A stretch of DNA of 64,000 bases from the NCBI GenBank assembly GCA_016219965.1, contig JACRJM010000002.1, forward strand, positions 186,001-250,000, given 5' to 3'. The position numbers and the translations under genes are program-made. Positions within the stretch are counted from its first letter, which is position 1. Every line of letters starts with the position of its first letter. This document shows positions 54,889-63,997 of the stretch, one piece after another. Origin of the DNA: Candidatus Schekmanbacteria bacterium (GTDB taxonomy: Bacteria; Schekmanbacteria; GWA2-38-11; J061). Under the pieces are notes generated by a model that ran no database searches, was not told the origin of the DNA, and saw only the letters and a list, made by a program, of their open reading frames with translations.

Positions 54889-55806
54889 TTATTTAGAAAG
54901 ATAAACGAAGATGTCTTCGATTGAAGGGGCTATCTCATCTATCCCTTCAAGCTCTATCCCTGAAGATTTAAGCTCTGCCCCTATAGCAGGCAATACTTTC
55001 TCAGGTGAGCCTGTCACTATGTGTATACTGTCGCCATAAATGTTGGAATCTTCGATGTCTGCGATATGCTTTAAAACTTCGAATGCACGGCTTAGTGATT
55101 TTGTTTTTACTGCGAATATTTTATAGGGAAGGGTTCCTGCTTTTAGTTTATCTGGGGAATCGCAGGCAAGAAGCTTTCCGTTGTTTATAAATCCTATACG
55201 CGTGCATCGTTCTGCTTCTTCCATATAATGGGTTGTTACAAAAAGGGTTGTCCCTATGCTGTTAAGTTTGTAAAGATAATCCCACATGGTGCGTCTTGAT
55301 ACAGGGTCAACTCCTGCCGTAGGCTCATCAAGGAAAAGAAGCTTCGGTCTATGAACGATTGAACAGCATAGAGCAAGGCGCTGTTTCCATCCCCCCGAGA
55401 GTTTTTCAGCCTTTGTGCTGCGGTATTGCTCAAAGCCGAATTTTTCCATTACAAAGCTGACATTGTCCTTTGCCTCATTGCGCGATGTAGAATAGATGTT
55501 GGCGTAGAAGCGCATGTTCTCATAAACGGTGAGGTCATTATAGAGCCCGAACTTCTGCGACATGTAGCCGATTTTTTCTTTTATTTTTTCCCTCTCCCGG
55601 GAAAGCGAAAAGCCCATCACATCGCCATCGCCTGATGTGGGGTTAATGATTCCGCAGAGCATTTTTATTGCTGTGCTTTTACCTGCGCCATTGGGACCAA
55701 GAAGTCCGAATATCTCACCTTCATTTATTGAAAGGTTGAGGGTGTCGACAGCTACGATGTTTTTCTCGTAGATCTTGGTAAGAGAAGATGTATTGATTAT
55801 TGGCAT
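54889..55806 (-). CDS. ABC transporter ATPase, YbhF-like
   Basis: A 305-residue ABC ATPase of the drug-exporter type. Walker A GPNGAGKST, signature LSGGWKQRLAL, Walker B KLLFLDEPTAGVD and switch TTHYME are intact. Unlike E. coli YbhF, which fuses two ATPase domains, this protein has one, so the exporter probably uses a homodimer. It lies 10 bp from the adaptor gene. Confidence 0.92.
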   Translation of the reverse strand: MPIINTSSLTKIYEKNIVAVDTLNLSINEGEIFGLLGPNGAGKSTAIKMLCGIINPTSGDGDVMGFSLSREREKIKEKIGYMSQKFGLYNDLTVYENMRFYANIYSTSRNEAKDNVSFVMEKFGFEQYRSTKAEKLSGGWKQRLALCCSIVHRPKLLFLDEPTAGVDPVSRRTMWDYLYKLNSIGTTLFVTTHYMEEAERCTRIGFINNGKLLACDSPDKLKAGTLPYKIFAVKTKSLSRAFEVLKHIADIEDSNIYGDSIHIVTGSPEKVLPAIGAELKSSGIELEGIDEIAPSIEDIFVYLSK

Positions 55807-55816
55807 TGCCCTTTTG

Positions 55817-56791
55817 TTACTTCGTCTCTACGTATGCGTCGGCGATCATTCCGGGTTTGAATGATCCGTCTTTATTATCGAGCCTTACTTTTACTTCGTA
55901 TACAAGCTTCACCCTGTCCGCCTGTGTCTGGACATTTTTTGGGGTGAACTCTGCATCTTTCGAGATGTAGATTATCTTTCCGGAAAAACGTTTCCCCGGG
56001 AAAGAGTCAATCTCGACTGACGCTTCTTGACCGAGCTTTATCCTGCCATAGTCAGTTTCAGGTATGTAGATTGTAAGCCATATATCCTGAAGGTCTGTGA
56101 TAAGGGCAACAGGTGAGCCTTCCCTTATGAATTCCCCTTTTTCTGCAAGTTTTTCTGTCACTGTCCCGTCGATAGGAGCAGTGATCTTTGCATCTCGAAT
56201 ATATTTCTCTATCATACCAAGGGCAGAACGTTCGGCATTGGTGGAAGCAAGAGCGGAATTGATGTCTTCCTTCCTGTATCCGTCTTTGAGAATAGAAAGC
56301 TGGGCTTGCGCTTCTTTTATCCTTTTATCCCAGACATTCATGTCGGTTTCAGCTTTATCGAAATCGCGTTTTGATGCCACGGCTTTTTCGTAAAGTTCTT
56401 TTATCCTTTTGTATTCGCGCTCTGCTTCATCAAAGCTGTTTTTATACTCGCTTACGATTGCTGCCTGCGATTCTATTTCAGCCTTGCGGTATCCGTTGCG
56501 CAAAAGGTCATACTTTTTTTCTTGAGCTTGAGCTCGCTGCTTTTGCGTTTCAAGGTTAATCTGCTGCTCTTCAATGTCCAATGAGCAAAGAAGGTCGCCT
56601 TTTTTGACCTGTGTCCCTTCGTCAAAGAGACGCTGCTCTATTGTACCTGCCACCTTTGAGCGAACTTCAACCTCTGTTGCTTCGATGGTCCCTGTTGCTT
56701 TGATGATTGAGCTTGCAGATTCTTTATTTTCGCAGGCTGATAGTGTGATAAGAGAAAAAAGAATAACAGATATAATACGAAATAATCTCAT
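55817..56791 (-). CDS. HlyD/YbhG-family periplasmic adaptor
   Basis: A 324-residue lipoprotein adaptor (signal peptide, lipobox LSAC). It has biotinyl-lipoyl halves (TIEATEVEVRSKVAGTIEQ and TAPIDGTVTEKLAEKGE), a long helical hairpin between them (about 75-180) and a beta-barrel domain. The frame is open to 56860, but the ATG at 56791 gives a proper signal peptide. Starts the exporter operon and diverges from hisC across 61 bp. Confidence 0.87.
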   Translation of the reverse strand: MRLFRIISVILFSLITLSACENKESASSIIKATGTIEATEVEVRSKVAGTIEQRLFDEGTQVKKGDLLCSLDIEEQQINLETQKQRAQAQEKKYDLLRNGYRKAEIESQAAIVSEYKNSFDEAEREYKRIKELYEKAVASKRDFDKAETDMNVWDKRIKEAQAQLSILKDGYRKEDINSALASTNAERSALGMIEKYIRDAKITAPIDGTVTEKLAEKGEFIREGSPVALITDLQDIWLTIYIPETDYGRIKLGQEASVEIDSFPGKRFSGKIIYISKDAEFTPKNVQTQADRVKLVYEVKVRLDNKDGSFKPGMIADAYVETK

Positions 56792-56852
56792 GATATTTTT
56801 ATAACATAAAATCCTGTTAATGGTAACAGTTTTCATATATAAACATTCTCTT

Positions 56853-57923
56853 ATGATCAAAGAAATTGTAAGAAAACAGATATTGAAGCTTAAGCCCTAT
56901 GCGCCTGAAGAGAGAGGCTTTCCGGTGATGCTTGATGCCAATGAAAGTCCCTTTCAGCTCCCGGCGGGGATAAAAGCCGGGATAATGAAAAAAGCCGGGG
57001 AGCTTGCATTCAACCGCTATCCTGACCCGCTGGGCAATGATCTTAAAAAAGCCATATCGCGTACACTCTCTGTGACTTCTGACAAGATTGTGCTTGGCAA
57101 TGGTTCTGATGAGCTGATACTTTATTTAATCGCAGCCTTCGGACGCCGCGGATATAATGTGCTCTATCCGGTTCCGACATTTTCCATGTACGGCATAATT
57201 GCAAATTGTCTTGGAAGCAATGGAACAGGAATACCGCTTACAGAAAAATTCGAACTTGACCGGAGCGCATTCATTAAGATGTTAAAGGAGAGGAAAATCT
57301 CCATAGTCTTTTTCAGCTATCCAAACAACCCCACAGGGAACTGCTTTTCACGGGAGACGATCCTTGAAACGATAAAAACATTTAAAGGGATTGTCGTAGT
57401 TGATGAGGCATACGGGGATTTTTCTGGCAAAACATTTCTGCCTTTAATTAATAAATACAGGAACCTTGTAATTTTAAAAACTTTTTCCAAGATAGGCTTA
57501 AGCAGTCTGAGGCTTGGTTATCTTATAAGCAACACTGAAGTGACAGGTATAGTAGAAAAGGTGAGGCTTCCTTTTAATGTTAATTCCTTTTCACAGGCTT
57601 GCGGCGAAGTATTTGCAAGTAAGAAAAAAACCATGCAGAAGCATATTGATGAAATAATCAAGGGGCGTGAATATCTTTTCAAAGAACTCAGGAAACTGCC
57701 GGGAATATTGCCTTTCAACAGCGAAGCAAACTTTATTCTGTTCAGGGCAGAGGGTAAAAGCAGCTTTTTACATCACGAGCTTAAAAAACGGGGAATACTG
57801 ATACGAAATCTTAATCAAAAAGGACTTTTAAACGACTGCCTTCGCGTAACAGTAGGCACGGTTTCAGAAAACCGCATTTTTATTAAAGCGATGACGGAGC
57901 TTTGTAAAAGGAGTGAGAAATGA
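56853..57923 (+). CDS. hisC: Histidinol-phosphate aminotransferase
   Basis: PLP enzyme of histidine synthesis, 356 residues from the ATG at 56853. LDANESPFQLPAG near the start, FFSYPNNPTGNCF, VVDEAYGDFSG and the Schiff-base lysine in KTFSKIGLSSLRLGY match HisC. The frame extends 11 codons upstream to 56820, past the family start. Isolated from other his genes. Overlaps the next gene by 4 bases. Confidence 0.9.
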   Translation: MIKEIVRKQILKLKPYAPEERGFPVMLDANESPFQLPAGIKAGIMKKAGELAFNRYPDPLGNDLKKAISRTLSVTSDKIVLGNGSDELILYLIAAFGRRGYNVLYPVPTFSMYGIIANCLGSNGTGIPLTEKFELDRSAFIKMLKERKISIVFFSYPNNPTGNCFSRETILETIKTFKGIVVVDEAYGDFSGKTFLPLINKYRNLVILKTFSKIGLSSLRLGYLISNTEVTGIVEKVRLPFNVNSFSQACGEVFASKKKTMQKHIDEIIKGREYLFKELRKLPGILPFNSEANFILFRAEGKSSFLHHELKKRGILIRNLNQKGLLNDCLRVTVGTVSENRIFIKAMTELCKRSEK

Positions 57924-58624
57924 CAACAGGTACAAATTTCATTGAATCAGCAAAGAAAAGTCTTCAGTCTTTGGGACTGAAACCGGTCGCGATAGAGCCG
58001 GGGTTAAAGAGGATAGAAGTTCCCGGAGGAACGATTGACCTTGAAGTGTTTGATGGTGAAAAAATCGAAAAAGTTGTTTTCTCGTCAATCAAAGTCCACG
58101 AAATGTCAGTTGCAGAAGAATCTGTCATCATCTGGCCTGCTGATTACTATGATATTCCGGTACTTTGGTGCAATCTTACTGCAATGCCCGGAATGAATGT
58201 CTCAATCCTTGATTTCATCCCGCTCATGGATATTGTAGTTTGGCCGGATTATGCGGAGCGTTATCTGAATCTTCTTCCTGAAATCAAAGAAGAGACGTTA
58301 GAGATTTTAAAAGAGACTATAACTGAAAAAGATTTCCCTCTTTCCTCGATAGTCGGTTGGACGATGTCGCCATACAGGACATTGCTCAAGCTTACTGATG
58401 AGGGTATCCCGAAAATTCCGGCAGTTCTATCGCTTTATTGTAATGCCTATACTGAATTGCTGAGGAAAGCTGTTCCTTCAACCTATGCTGAAGACAGGAA
58501 GTTTTCGAAACGGAAGAAGGAAGGAGTACGAAAACTCATGAAGGAAAACGATCCTGGCTATCCAATAATGCTTAGCATTTTCGGTGAAGAAAATACCGGA
58601 AAGGTATTTGATATAGTGTTCTGA
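57920..58624 (+). CDS. Uncharacterised protein resembling ferredoxin-dependent bilin reductases
   Basis: A 234-residue soluble protein translationally coupled to hisC by an ATGA overlap. The pattern IIWPADYYDIPVLWCNLTAMPGM followed by a short helix-strand and an acidic residue resembles the core of the HY2/PcyA bilin reductase fold, where a strand-loop like PIPFFGLDLVALPGG binds the bilin. No heme oxygenase or phytochrome gene is in the window. The resemblance is weak and by eye only; a different reductase or an unrelated alpha/beta protein is possible. Confidence 0.4.
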   Translation: MTTGTNFIESAKKSLQSLGLKPVAIEPGLKRIEVPGGTIDLEVFDGEKIEKVVFSSIKVHEMSVAEESVIIWPADYYDIPVLWCNLTAMPGMNVSILDFIPLMDIVVWPDYAERYLNLLPEIKEETLEILKETITEKDFPLSSIVGWTMSPYRTLLKLTDEGIPKIPAVLSLYCNAYTELLRKAVPSTYAEDRKFSKRKKEGVRKLMKENDPGYPIMLSIFGEENTGKVFDIVF

Positions 58625-58639
58625 AAATAGTTGTTCCTG

Positions 58640-59095
58640 TTAAGAGCCTATCAATGTATGCATTTTCATTCCGGTCATATTTTCAGTTTCTATCCTGAAT
58701 ATCTTAACACCTTTAGGGTTATCTATGTTCTTTTCATAATAAGCCATTCTCTTCTGGAGATGTGCTTCGTCAAGCCCGACCTTCTTCATGTTTGCCAGGA
58801 CAACTTTTTCAATTACCTTGAGGTCTTTTACCTGTACCATTTCCCCGTCAATGACTACCGAGTACCACTCGCTGTGATCATCCTTCCAGCAGAAAACATT
58901 GAAACAGACCTTGTTATTTTTTTTATACATCTCCCATTTTTTCCCCATGGGAAACATTGAAAGATAAACCCTCCCTTCAATATAAACGAACCCGAAAGGG
59001 ATACAGTAAGGCACATTGTTTTCTGCCAGCGCAAGGACACCATCTCCGACGGTTGTCATAAGTTTTTCAATTTCTTCATTATCCATATTTTTCAT
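58640..59095 (-). CDS. PNPOx-like FMN-binding split-barrel protein
   Basis: A 151-residue protein. GDGVLALAENNVPYCIPFGFVY and YLSMFPMGKKWEMYKKNNKVCFNVF are the flavin-binding strand pattern of the pyridoxamine-phosphate oxidase-like family. The partner may be FMN, heme or F420; a true PNP oxidase is unlikely because of its small size. It sits 15 bp after the MBL gene in the same direction. Confidence 0.75.
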   Translation of the reverse strand: MKNMDNEEIEKLMTTVGDGVLALAENNVPYCIPFGFVYIEGRVYLSMFPMGKKWEMYKKNNKVCFNVFCWKDDHSEWYSVVIDGEMVQVKDLKVIEKVVLANMKKVGLDEAHLQKRMAYYEKNIDNPKGVKIFRIETENMTGMKMHTLIGS

Positions 59096-59110
59096 GATAA
59101 TCCCCTTTTA

Positions 59111-60010
59111 TTAAATCATTCCTTCTTCTCTTAATAATATTATTACCATTGTCTGTGCAGAGCCCTCAAAGAAAATATCGGGCAGGCTTGCCACATTTCC
59201 TTTCTTGTATTCAGGTTCCAGGAGCTTTACAACTTCGCCTATCTCCTTTTTGTTTTCATAGGCTTTCAGCACGAAGTCCCTGAATGCTGCGGCGTCAGAC
59301 TTTGCTTTTCTGAAAAAATCTTTTGCATCTGCTCCCTCAATGACAGCGAAATGCCCGAGACATATGGTATCAACATCATATTTTGAGAGATTTTCAAGGG
59401 ATGAGATAAGTTTTTTGTAGCTGTAGAAAATCATAGGCATCATCTGTGTTCCTGAAAGAATAAGCCCTGCCGAGTCGCTTATGAACATTGTCTGTTTATC
59501 CCGAATATAGACGCAGGTACTGCAAGGGGAATGGCCGGGGGTTTTAATGACCTCAATCTTTATCCCATTCCCTAAGTCAAGCGGTTTGTCTTCTTCAAGG
59601 ATGACATCCACATTTATCTTCTCACTTCTTGATGCTTCGTGGTCAGGCGGAAATTTGAGGTTCAATATTTTTTCAAAATTCTCATCCATCCTTTTCATGG
59701 AATCATTGTAAACTTCTGCTGCAAGTGCTTGTGCAATTTCTTTTGTGCCTGCTATATGAAGGTTAGGGTTTTCTTTTTTCATGAGCCTTGCCATACCTAC
59801 GTGGTCGAGGTGGGAGTGGGCGAAGAGGAGATGGCTTATGTCCTGTGTTTCCACGTTAAGATTTGACAACTGACGTTTTACGATATGCCACATCATGGAA
59901 AGTCCGCCTTCAATGATGGCATAATCTTTTCCTTTTATAAGATAGACAGGGATAAAAGGAGTTCCCAGAACATGCACCGCGCCGCCTATGATACTTTTTA
60001 TTTTTTTCAT
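59111..60010 (-). CDS. MBL-fold metallo-hydrolase
   Basis: A 299-residue metallo-beta-lactamase-fold protein. The metal motif HSHLDH is at H65-H70, with later ligands in KTPGHSPCST, ISDSAGL and LGHFAV. The family includes glyoxalase II-like and lactone hydrolases; the substrate is not clear. A perfect 11-bp inverted repeat lies about 30 bp upstream of its start, a possible operator. Confidence 0.82.
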   Translation of the reverse strand: MKKIKSIIGGAVHVLGTPFIPVYLIKGKDYAIIEGGLSMMWHIVKRQLSNLNVETQDISHLLFAHSHLDHVGMARLMKKENPNLHIAGTKEIAQALAAEVYNDSMKRMDENFEKILNLKFPPDHEASRSEKINVDVILEEDKPLDLGNGIKIEVIKTPGHSPCSTCVYIRDKQTMFISDSAGLILSGTQMMPMIFYSYKKLISSLENLSKYDVDTICLGHFAVIEGADAKDFFRKAKSDAAAFRDFVLKAYENKKEIGEVVKLLEPEYKKGNVASLPDIFFEGSAQTMVIILLREEGMI

Positions 60011-60040
60011 CTTAACTTTTCTTATATGGTTGCGGGTAAG

Positions 60041-60069
60041 TTAGTCAAGATTAAGGAGATCTTGACTAA
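60041..60069. promoter_or_regulatory. Perfect 11-bp inverted repeat
   Basis: TTAGTCAAGAT (60041-60051) and ATCTTGACTAA (60059-60069) with a 7-base centre. It lies just upstream of the MBL gene and downstream of pilA. There is no T-run on the exit side of either strand that fits a strong terminator, so an operator is more likely. Confidence 0.45.
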
Positions 60070-60198
60070 AAAATATAAATTATTAATGGCATCTATCCGG
60101 GATTATATAGGGATAATTTCATAGTCAATACCGGTTCTAAATAATATGATTACTGACTAATGAGGTTGGCGTATAAGTAAAATGGTGAAAGGTAAGAA

Positions 60199-60645
60199 TT
60201 AATTATTTGTTACGTCGTCGGTAACATTGACCAGGGACATCTTGTCGTTCATTGTCCATATGTCATATGTGTTATCTGAATCTATGTTGCCGGTTGCTCC
60301 AATGGTAAAACTTTTTGTGGCTACCGCTACGTCGGCAGGCATAGTAAGTCCGCTTACCGAGCCCGCTGTTTCGGTAGCTGAAAGGAAATATTCATACCTT
60401 GTAATTCCACCTGAAACCCAACCGGTCTGAGCAAAAGTAGTGCAGAAAGCATCATGTTCTCCAAAATATGATACCTCTGCCAGGTAAATAGCTGAAAGAT
60501 TGTTTTTTGCCTCAGACTGCTTTGCCTTAGCCTGATAGGTTAAGAAATTTGGGATGGCAATTGCAGCAAGAATTCCTATGATAGCTACAACAATCATGAG
60601 CTCGATCAGAGTAAAACCTTTTGTAGCTCTTATTTTGTTGGTCAT
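60199..60645 (-). CDS. pilA: Type IV pilin
   Basis: A 148-residue prepilin. The leader [10 protein letters not shown] is cut before [22 protein letters not shown], with the G/F cleavage site and Glu5 typical of type IVa pilins. The hydrophobic helix is followed by a short C-terminal domain. Two cysteines are not obvious as a terminal disulfide. It has a near-consensus sigma-54 promoter and a GAAGGTG ribosome site upstream. The assembly genes are not in this window. Confidence 0.93.
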   Translation of the reverse strand: MTNKIRATKGFTLIELMIVVAIIGILAAIAIPNFLTYQAKAKQSEAKNNLSAIYLAEVSYFGEHDAFCTTFAQTGWVSGGITRYEYFLSATETAGSVSGLTMPADVAVATKSFTIGATGNIDSDNTYDIWTMNDKMSLVNVTDDVTNN

Positions 60646-60688
60646 ATCAGCACCTTCTTTTTCTTTTTACAAATTAAAATCTAGTAAC

Positions 60689-60703
60689 GCAAATGTCGTG
60701 CCA
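60689..60703 (-). promoter_or_regulatory. Sigma-54 promoter of pilA
   Basis: On the minus strand TGGCACGACATTTGC (60703-60689) matches the -24/-12 consensus TGGCACG-N4-TTGC with GG and GC ten bases apart. The start codon is 43 bases further. Expected to need a PilR-type activator. Confidence 0.75.
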
Positions 60704-60874
60704 TAAAAGTAAAAGATATTGATAAGATAATTTTCATGTTAAATATAAGTGAGTTATCTGATTGGAGCAACATTGGACAGGGAAAAATATCGCATCTGAA
60801 CATTAATATAAAGACAGAAAAAGTCCGTGAAAGTGACTTTTTTTGTCATGTTTGTGGTGTTCTTAAACAGAAGG

Positions 60875-62695
60875 TTACATTTCCACTCTTGTCACAACTC
60901 CCTGAAGCTTGGCAGAGGGCAGCTTGTTGAACTGTACGAAATTGGGGGTCTGGCGCTTAATGATAGAGAAGAGTTTCCAGGCAATATTACTGGTTTCAAT
61001 ATCTTCGATACCGTAGAAAATGACTTTTTCCGTAATGCCGTTGCTCTTGAGAATTCCCTCTATATCCAATATTTCCATGTAGCCTGCTCTGATTTCGATT
61101 TCATCCAGACCAGGAGCCAGCCCGATGTTAAGGTTGGTTTCCAGTCCATAAGATTCATCTGTGCGGACAATGGAGATCAATACATTGCGCTCGTAAATAA
61201 TGTTCGAGCGGATAATGCAATGAACCAGGTAGGGGGGAATAACGCTCCACTCTCTGACGAAGAACAAGCCGGTTCCGGGGATATTTTTTTCTTTGGCATA
61301 GATCTGGCTGTAGGCTATCTTGAAGGTGTCGAAGTCAAGCGGCCTCAATGCCAGGTAAAGAGCCTGCTGCCCTTTGGTCCAAATCAGGATAGTGATGAAA
61401 GGAATGGATGCCAGAATGATCGACCAGTAGCCGCCGTGGGAAAATTTATTCAGATTGGCGATCAGAAATGCCAGATCTGCCACAGTTACCAGCAGCGCTA
61501 TCGGCACCTTCCATTTTTTGTTGGTGTGCGCGAAGATCATGGTCATCATGATTCCGGTGATGGTCATTGTACCGGTTACCGCCAATCCGTAAGCCGCCGC
61601 CAGATTTTCTGATTTTTTAAAAATCAGCATGATCATGATCACCGCTGCCATCAAGGCCCAGTTTATGGAATTGATATAGATTTGTGATTTCATGTAAGTA
61701 GAAGTGTAGCTAACCCTCAACAGCGGCAGAATACGCGTATTAATTCCCTGGTAAACTATGGAAAATACCCCGCTGATCAACGCCTGCGAGGCGATGATTG
61801 TAGCTATGATTGTCAGGATCAGAAACGGGATGTAGAGTATGGCAACTTCGTATTGAACCATGCCGAAAAGGATATTGGTAGCGTTCGGGTTATTAATGAT
61901 GAAAGCGCCTTGCCCCAGGTAGTTTACAACCAGTGCTACAAATACGAAGTACCATGCCCGGATAATTGGTTTCCGACCCAGGTGTCCCATGTCAGCATAC
62001 AGTGCCTCACCGCCGGTGGCGCAGAGAATTACCTCGGAGAGTACGAAGAAACCTGCCAGGCCGTTATCATACATAAACCGGACGGCATACCAGGGGTTAA
62101 GTGCCTTGAGAACAATGGGATGCTCAATGATTGAGAATATACCGGATAGTGTCAGTGCAAAGAACCAGACCAACATCAACGGGCCGAAGGCCCGGGCTAC
62201 CTTGTCGGTTCCCTTTCCTTGAATTATGAAGAGTCCGACGGCTATGATAGCGGCGATAAAGATCAGGATATTTTGCGAGGTATCTTCCAGCCCCGGTATC
62301 AGAGTAATACCCTCTACAGCCGAGAGGATGGAGATGGCAGGAGTAATGACTCCGTCGCCTAGCAGCAGGCATATACCTACGTAGGAAAGAAAGGTGACAA
62401 AGGCAAGCGTGCGTCCCGGTTTGATCAATCTGACGAGGATCTCTCGCAAAACAATAGTCCCACCTTCACCCTTGCGGCTCAGGCTCATGGCCAGCCAGGC
62501 ATATTCAACCATGACCAGAATTACCAGCGTCCAGACGATCAGGGAGATGATGCCGTAGATACTTTCCTGTGATGGTTTGGTGAGGATGACAATGACGGTG
62601 AGTGTGTATATCGGGCTGGTTCCGATGTCTCCAAAAACCAATCCCAGAGCTTTGATGATGCCGCCCCAGTAGGATTCTTCTTCGTGCTGCTTCAT
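60875..62695 (-). CDS. kup: KUP-family potassium transporter
   Basis: A 606-residue K+/H+ symporter with about 12 helices and a cytoplasmic C-terminal domain (about 450-606). The start GLVFGDIGTSPIYTLTV, GDGVITPAISILSAVEG and GGEALYADMGHLGRKPI are KUP hallmarks. It seems richer in G and C, with codon choices (GCC, CTG, CGG) unlike the AT-leaning neighbours, so it may have been acquired recently. Another potassium system (the RCK channel) is at the other end of the window. Confidence 0.92.
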   Translation of the reverse strand: MKQHEEESYWGGIIKALGLVFGDIGTSPIYTLTVIVILTKPSQESIYGIISLIVWTLVILVMVEYAWLAMSLSRKGEGGTIVLREILVRLIKPGRTLAFVTFLSYVGICLLLGDGVITPAISILSAVEGITLIPGLEDTSQNILIFIAAIIAVGLFIIQGKGTDKVARAFGPLMLVWFFALTLSGIFSIIEHPIVLKALNPWYAVRFMYDNGLAGFFVLSEVILCATGGEALYADMGHLGRKPIIRAWYFVFVALVVNYLGQGAFIINNPNATNILFGMVQYEVAILYIPFLILTIIATIIASQALISGVFSIVYQGINTRILPLLRVSYTSTYMKSQIYINSINWALMAAVIMIMLIFKKSENLAAAYGLAVTGTMTITGIMMTMIFAHTNKKWKVPIALLVTVADLAFLIANLNKFSHGGYWSIILASIPFITILIWTKGQQALYLALRPLDFDTFKIAYSQIYAKEKNIPGTGLFFVREWSVIPPYLVHCIIRSNIIYERNVLISIVRTDESYGLETNLNIGLAPGLDEIEIRAGYMEILDIEGILKSNGITEKVIFYGIEDIETSNIAWKLFSIIKRQTPNFVQFNKLPSAKLQGVVTRVEM

Positions 62696-62830
62696 TAAAC
62701 TACCTCAAAAAACCTATCGTCATATGTCCGCTATTGCGCTCTTCCATGTGTTTAAGAGGTTAATTAACTAATGAGAAAAGCATGGAAGGCTTAAATGGAC
62801 TGAGAAATAAAAAAATATTCTTTTTCCTCT

Positions 62831-62857
62831 ATTAAACTAAATCTAATTAAACTAAAT
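62831..62857. repeat. Short tandem repeat beside the tRNA gene
   Basis: ATTAAACTAAAT occurs at 62831-62842 and 62846-62857, 15 bases apart, directly beyond the 3' end of the tRNA. It could be an integrase arm site or only AT-rich sequence. Confidence 0.3.
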
Positions 62858-62861
62858 TAAA

Positions 62862-62935
62862 TGGGCCCGGGGTGATTCGAACACCCGACCTACGGATTAG
62901 GAATCCGCCGCTCTATCCTACTGAGCTACGGGCCC
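62862..62935 (-). tRNA. tRNA-Arg (anticodon CCU)
   Basis: On the minus strand the 7-bp acceptor stem GGGCCCG/CGGGCCC is perfect, the D arm contains GCTCAGT..GGATAGAGC, the anticodon arm has CCT in TTCCTAA, and the T arm has GGTGTTCGAATCACC. The discriminator base is A; CCA is not encoded. It lies 12 bp downstream of the integrase stop in the same direction. Confidence 0.95.
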
Positions 62936-62947
62936 ACACATTATAAA

Positions 62948-63997
62948 TCAATGAGTTGTTCTTGGTTTTAGATTTTCAGATTTTGTCTGGTGTCCAAATA
63001 GTGTCCATACAGAATCCAAACGGCTGATGGCATCCTGTACATATTCAGGCGATAAATGCGAATATCTCATAGTCATTTTAATATCCTTATGTCCCATTAT
63101 CTGCTGAACCGTTCTCAAATCCACTCCGCTCATAACCATATGCGAACCGAACGTATGCCTTAAATCATGGAACCTGAAATCTTCTATTTTTGCGCGTCTT
63201 AATGCCGCCGCAAATCCCTTTTTAATATCACCGAATGGAGTTCCAAATTCGTCTGAAAAAACAAACTGGCTCTTAACATTCTTTGAAAGAATATGCAATT
63301 CCTTAGATAGCGTTTCATTAATAGGAATTACACGTACCTCATTGTTTTTAGTCTTAATAACAGAAAGCTTCCTATTCTTAAGATCAACCTGAGACCATTT
63401 AAGATTTAAAATCTCAGACTTACGCATCCCGGTATTAAGTGCCATAACTACTATGGGCTTAAGATGATTCGAACACGCCTTAAGCAAGATCTCGACATCC
63501 TGCGCACTTAAATATCTCAACCGACCCGGAGGTTCTTTAAAAAGCTTTACCCCCTTCAATGGACTTGCTGTTACGACCTTCCACTCGACTGCTTTTGTGT
63601 ACATATGTTTTAAGCAGGAAAGTTCTCTGTTTACTGTAGCTGGAGAGACACTTTTAAGTCTCTCTGCCTTATATTTTTCAATCATCTGTGGAGTGATCTC
63701 AAAAAGGAAATGCCCTTCAAATGTTTTTTTCATCGTTGATATACTTAGACAATCGCGTTTATATGACGAGGGTTCTTTGTTTGCTCGTGAGTAGTCGAGG
63801 TATTCTTTTGTAAAATCTTCAAATACTATTTTTCGATCTGAATAGACACCGAGATATTCCTCTTTGGCAATCTTTACATGAACATCCATTAAAACCTGCT
63901 CAGCAAGCTTTTTAGAAGAGCTAACTTTTTTCCGTTTGCGTTTACCCTTAACGTAGTAATCAATGTACCAGTTGTCGCCTTTTTTAAAGATAGCCAT
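62948..63997 (-). CDS. Tyrosine site-specific integrase
   Basis: A 349-residue phage-type integrase. An N-terminal arm-binding domain (about 1-60; GDNWYIDYYVKGKRKRK) and a core-binding SAM-like domain (about 60-150) precede the catalytic domain. R192 (TGMRKSE), H277-x2-R280 (HDLRHTF), H303 (MGHKDI) and Y312 (MRYSHLS) complete the active site. The ATG at 63997 looks complete. It reads towards tRNA-Arg, so the tRNA is at its 3' side; the rest of the element would lie outside the window to the right. Confidence 0.93.
   Translation of the reverse strand: MAIFKKGDNWYIDYYVKGKRKRKKVSSSKKLAEQVLMDVHVKIAKEEYLGVYSDRKIVFEDFTKEYLDYSRANKEPSSYKRDCLSISTMKKTFEGHFLFEITPQMIEKYKAERLKSVSPATVNRELSCLKHMYTKAVEWKVVTASPLKGVKLFKEPPGRLRYLSAQDVEILLKACSNHLKPIVVMALNTGMRKSEILNLKWSQVDLKNRKLSVIKTKNNEVRVIPINETLSKELHILSKNVKSQFVFSDEFGTPFGDIKKGFAAALRRAKIEDFRFHDLRHTFGSHMVMSGVDLRTVQQIMGHKDIKMTMRYSHLSPEYVQDAISRLDSVWTLFGHQTKSENLKPRTTH

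Noticed and set aside
60827-61612. 261-residue plus-strand ORF opposite kup
   Set aside because: It is a shadow of the kup gene, which has full-length family motifs on the minus strand.
63465-63476. A 12-bp match (TGATTCGAACAC) inside the integrase to the tRNA-Arg T arm at 62873-62884, as a possible attachment duplicate
   Set aside because: It lies within conserved coding sequence of the integrase (CSNHLKP region) and is too short; T-arm matches of this size can arise by chance.
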